From NCBI GenBank assembly GCA_903921325.1, contig CAIXPL010000004.1, forward strand, positions 1 through 64,000: a stretch of DNA of 64,000 bases, given 5' to 3'. Positions 61,570 to 64,000 of the stretch are shown one piece after another. Source of the stretch: an uncultured Pseudomonadota bacterium. GTDB lineage: Bacteria > Pseudomonadota > Gammaproteobacteria > Burkholderiales > SG8-39. The notes below the pieces were generated by a model. The model was not told the DNA's origin and ran no database searches. It saw only the letters and a list, made by a program, of their open reading frames with translations. Each line of letters begins with the position of its first letter. Within the stretch, counting starts at the first letter, position 1. Position numbers and translations under genes: made by a program.

Positions 61570-62724
61570 ACTGACCAGGCTCTGCATCAGTCGATCGACA
61601 CGGTCGGCAAAGGCGTCAACGCCAAAGCGCACCAAATGATCAGTGTCCAGAAGTGGGGCGGGCGGCTGAAACCCTGGCGTCGCAAGTCGCTCAAGCAGGC
61701 GAGCGAAGTCGGCACCGCCGTCCTCCCGCGGATCGGTATAGAAAAAGCCGCCGCTGCCCTCCACGATCGTCTCGGTGAAGGGCGCCGCGCGCGGCGCGAT
61801 CACGGCGGTGCCGCAGCGCTGCGCTTCGAGCACATTGAGCCCAAGGGCTTCGCGCTCAGGCAGGCCGGTCATCAGGAAATCCATGCAGGGATAGACCCGC
61901 GCCACGTCACTCTGGTGGCCCCACAGGCGCACACGCCGACCCAGCGGGCGCACCGCCTCGCGAAATTCCCGCAACGATCGATAATCGACCGCACTGCCAA
62001 ACACTTCGATGTTGACGTGCGGCGCGGCACGCAGCGCGGCACTCAACCGGTTAAATAGCAACGGAAATTGTTTGAGTGGTGCCAGGCGCGAGACGATGCC
62101 CAGAGTGAGGCCCGAGCGCCGTTCAAACCGCCGTTCAAAGCGGTTCCGGCCCTGCACCGCGCGCAGCAATCGGGTGCCTAACGGGGCAAACCGGCGCATC
62201 ACTCGATCGCGGGGTTTGTGGCTGTCCCAGTCGCACAAGGGCCCCCGGACCACCTGCCCCGCCCCCTCTGAGTGTCGCGCGAGATCGATCGCGGCATACA
62301 AGGGTTCGGGCCAGATGGCCTTGAAGCCATGCCGGGTGAGTGTATCGATCACATGCCGCGAGACCGGCACAACCTGATGAGCCAGTTCGTAGTACGCGGG
62401 CCAGCGCGCTTCATAGAGGGCCTGATGTGCAAGCGCGATCAGCGTGGTGCGGCCCTGTAGTGCTGCGAGCACAGCGCGTGGCAGGGGCGCGTGGATCACC
62501 AGGATTGCGCCCTGCGGAACCACCTGTAGTGCGTGCTCGGCACGCTCGATCGGCACCTGAACCGATTCGGGCAAGGCGAGTCGGTTCCAGAAGCTCGCGC
62601 TACGCAAGGTGATCAGGTGGGTCGCCCAACCGCGCGCCAGCAGCGCCCGCGTGAACGTCCCGCTATAGACTTCTGCGCCGCCCAGTGCACTGGACAGATT
62701 GATCTGATAAATGACTCGCGACAA
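61555..62724 (-). CDS. GT-B glycosyltransferase (family 4-like)
   Basis: This 389-residue glycosyltransferase has a GT-B fold. N-terminal YQINLSSALGGAEVYSGTFT (about residues 6-25) matches the acceptor-side start. The C-terminal donor-binding motif EREALGLNVLEAQRCGTAVI (about 295-314, E-x7-E) identifies GT4-like enzymes. An Arg-rich segment FERRFERRS (about 200) lies in the linker. Cytoplasmic or membrane-associated. The Bug receptor upstream on the same strand ends 3 bases before, so they are co-transcribed, though functionally unrelated. Confidence 0.86.
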   Translation of the reverse strand: MSRVIYQINLSSALGGAEVYSGTFTRALLARGWATHLITLRSASFWNRLALPESVQVPIERAEHALQVVPQGAILVIHAPLPRAVLAALQGRTTLIALAHQALYEARWPAYYELAHQVVPVSRHVIDTLTRHGFKAIWPEPLYAAIDLARHSEGAGQVVRGPLCDWDSHKPRDRVMRRFAPLGTRLLRAVQGRNRFERRFERRSGLTLGIVSRLAPLKQFPLLFNRLSAALRAAPHVNIEVFGSAVDYRSLREFREAVRPLGRRVRLWGHQSDVARVYPCMDFLMTGLPEREALGLNVLEAQRCGTAVIAPRAAPFTETIVEGSGGFFYTDPREDGGADFARLLERLATPGFQPPAPLLDTDHLVRFGVDAFADRVDRLMQSLVSSVAA

Positions 62725-62727
62725 TGC

Positions 62728-63729
62728 CTATTCCGCCTTGATGCCGGCTGTATCGAGCACCCGCTTCCAGCGTAGCGCCTCCTCGCGCATCTGGGCGCTG
62801 AACTCAGCCGGACTTTGGCCGCCGACATTCATGCCCAGTGCGGCGTAGCGCTTTTGCACCGGCGGTTCGGCCATCACCGCGTGCACCTCTGCGGCCAGGC
62901 GTTCGACGATACGCGGGTCGATGCCGCGGGGGGCTGCCAATCCCCACCAGTTGCCGGTCAGCAGACCCGGGAAGCCCGCCTCGGCCGCATCGGGCCGGTC
63001 TGGCAGCGCGGCCAGTCGCGTCCTTGATGCCACCGCCAGTGCGCGCAGCTTGCCCGAGTGCAGGTTGCCTTCGACCGAACTGAGGGTGGTGAAGTACAAC
63101 TGCACCTCGTCTGAGAGCAAGGCGAGCACCGCGGCCGGTGACCCCTTGAACGGAACATGCACCAGTTGCACCCCGGCCAGCTGGGCAAACAACTCGGCCG
63201 CCAGGTGCGGCGGCGTTCCGGCGCCTGGGCTGCCGAAATTGAATTTGCCAGGGTGTGACCGGGCATCGGCTTGCAGCTGGGCCAGGGTGTCCCAGGGTGC
63301 GCGCGCATTCACGATAACCAGCGAAGGTGCATCGGATATCAGAGTGATGGGGACCAAGGCCGTCAATGGATCAAAATCCATGGCCTTGTAGACAAACTGA
63401 TTGACCACGAAGTTGTTGGTCGCACCCAGCAGCAAGGTATAGCCATCAGGCGCTGCGCGCACGACCTCCTGAGCGCCGATGTTGCCACTGGCCCCCGCCT
63501 TGTTATCGATCACGAAACGCTGGCCGAGGCGCTGCTCCAGGGCGGGCGCAATCGCCCGAAAGGAAATATCCCCGGTATTGCCGGCGCTATAGGGGATCAC
63601 CAGCCGGATCGGTTTGGCCGGCCACTCCTGCGCGAGCGCCGATAGGGTGGCAAGCAGTCCGGCAAGCAGCGCGCACGCCCTGAGGCTTGCATTGCGCGTG
63701 ACGCCCGCATCGTTCCTGATGCGGGCCAT
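62728..63729 (-). CDS. Bug/TctC-type tripartite tricarboxylate receptor
   Basis: This 333-residue periplasmic receptor is of the Bug/TctC family, for which betaproteobacteria have many paralogs binding carboxylates. A signal peptide (RACALLAGLLATLSALAQ, ending about residue 33) is followed by WPAKPIRLVIPYSAGNTGDI and RFVIDNKAGASGNIGAQEVV, diagnostic of the family. ATG 63729 is preferred for the signal peptide. ATG 63819 overlaps the upstream stop as ATGA and would couple translation, but adds 30 residues ahead of the leader. No TctA/TctB membrane genes are present. Confidence 0.9.
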   Translation of the reverse strand: MARIRNDAGVTRNASLRACALLAGLLATLSALAQEWPAKPIRLVIPYSAGNTGDISFRAIAPALEQRLGQRFVIDNKAGASGNIGAQEVVRAAPDGYTLLLGATNNFVVNQFVYKAMDFDPLTALVPITLISDAPSLVIVNARAPWDTLAQLQADARSHPGKFNFGSPGAGTPPHLAAELFAQLAGVQLVHVPFKGSPAAVLALLSDEVQLYFTTLSSVEGNLHSGKLRALAVASRTRLAALPDRPDAAEAGFPGLLTGNWWGLAAPRGIDPRIVERLAAEVHAVMAEPPVQKRYAALGMNVGGQSPAEFSAQMREEALRWKRVLDTAGIKAE

Positions 63730-63815
63730 GCCCGTGAAGCGCCTGCCGCTTCTGATGCTCATGGTGCTCTTGTCATTCGCAACCCTCGTACTGCTGCTCC
63801 AGTCGGTCATGCTGG

Positions 63816-64000
63816 TCATGCCGCGCGGAACAGCATGGCGACACCGCAGGCTGCCTGATTGGGCACCAGCAATTGGTCATCGACCCGCACATGCTCGATC
63901 TGCCCGGCGCGCAGACGGATTGCCATCGCCGGCAGGTCTTCGCTGGCGAAGACCACGGCGGCGATGAGGGGCGGCGCCGAGGGCAAGGTGCCCAGGGACC
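63816..64000 (-). CDS. 3' end of a VOC/glyoxalase-like protein, cut by window edge
   Basis: A minus-strand frame runs from the window edge to a TGA at 63818-63816. The 61 residues seen include VVFASEDLPAMAIRLRAG, IEHVRVDDQLLVPNQAACG and VAMLF. This resembles the last beta-alpha-beta unit of glyoxalase-like (PF13468-type) domains, where a D-x-L-x-V-P-x-x-A-x-G-V pattern closes the metal site. Its stop overlaps a possible start of the Bug gene. The 5' part lies outside the window. Confidence 0.55.
   Translation of the reverse strand, partial: SLGTLPSAPPLIAAVVFASEDLPAMAIRLRAGQIEHVRVDDQLLVPNQAACGVAMLFRAA

Overview
The window is GC-rich, densely coded DNA. It looks like the chromosome of a betaproteobacterium, probably Burkholderiales. 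The pointers are a tandem pair of cyanophycin synthetase genes with the partner ABC exporter and DUF1854 gene, a Bug/TctC-type solute receptor, many ABC uptake systems for organic acids, and a yebC-ruvCAB-ybgC-tolQRAB-pal-cpoB chain. This is inference from gene content; no rRNA is present. Three tRNA genes lie on the minus strand: Phe(GAA), Lys(CTT) and Lys(TTT).

Layout. Bases 1-918 hold the end of an unidentified gene and a Sel1-repeat protein with no clear start. Bases 1.2-12.3 kb carry tRNA-Phe, a periplasmic binding protein divergent from a two-subunit Rieske oxygenase, a CitMHS-type ion transporter, an unknown membrane protein, tRNA-Lys, a sterol-desaturase-family protein, an exported creatininase-family protein, and a compact set of fatty acid desaturase, flavin-dependent monooxygenase and inorganic pyrophosphatase. 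A 20-bp tandem repeat (7 units) follows. Bases 12.5-21.3 kb form a cyanophycin locus. One arm is a coupled ABC exporter (with zinc ribbon), DUF1854 and acyltransferase operon. The divergent arm is cphA' (degenerate second ATP site) and cphA. Bases 21.4-26.7 kb hold a membrane-anchored spermidine-synthase-like protein, a second tRNA-Lys, an FkbM methyltransferase and a TPR/glycosyltransferase fusion.

Bases 26.7-40 kb look like a catabolic island. It has a NitT/TauT-type ABC importer behind an unknown alpha/beta hydrolase, then a divergent deacetylase/imidase-like protein and an HpaB-type flavin monooxygenase. A seven-gene minus-strand operon follows: a Liv-type binding protein, a VOC-fold dioxygenase-like protein, a TAXI-fold protein without signal peptide, and LivH-M-G-F. 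The set could take up and open an aromatic or heterocyclic acid; the substrate is not visible.

Bases 40.1-50.4 kb are conserved core: a YeeE sulfur transporter, then (reading leftward from yebC) an EamA transporter, ruvC, ruvA, ruvB, ybgC, tolQ, tolR, tolA, tolB, pal and cpoB. Bases 50.4-64 kb return to carboxylate metabolism: a drug/metabolite exporter, an atypical SDR, a class II aldolase, an MHS-type permease, a DapA-family lyase, a quinone oxidoreductase, a succinate-semialdehyde-type dehydrogenase, a UbiD decarboxylase, an isocitrate-lyase-superfamily enzyme, a glycosyltransferase, a Bug receptor and the end of a glyoxalase-like gene. Three short tandem arrays (8, 15 and 14 bp periods) lie in the gaps at 51.4-53.4 kb.

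I did not find an unmistakably new system. The best candidates for something undescribed are the coupled acyltransferase in the cyanophycin locus, the cytosolic TAXI-fold protein in the Liv/VOC operon, and the island's unknown hydrolase sharing a divergent region with a perfect 16-bp palindrome.
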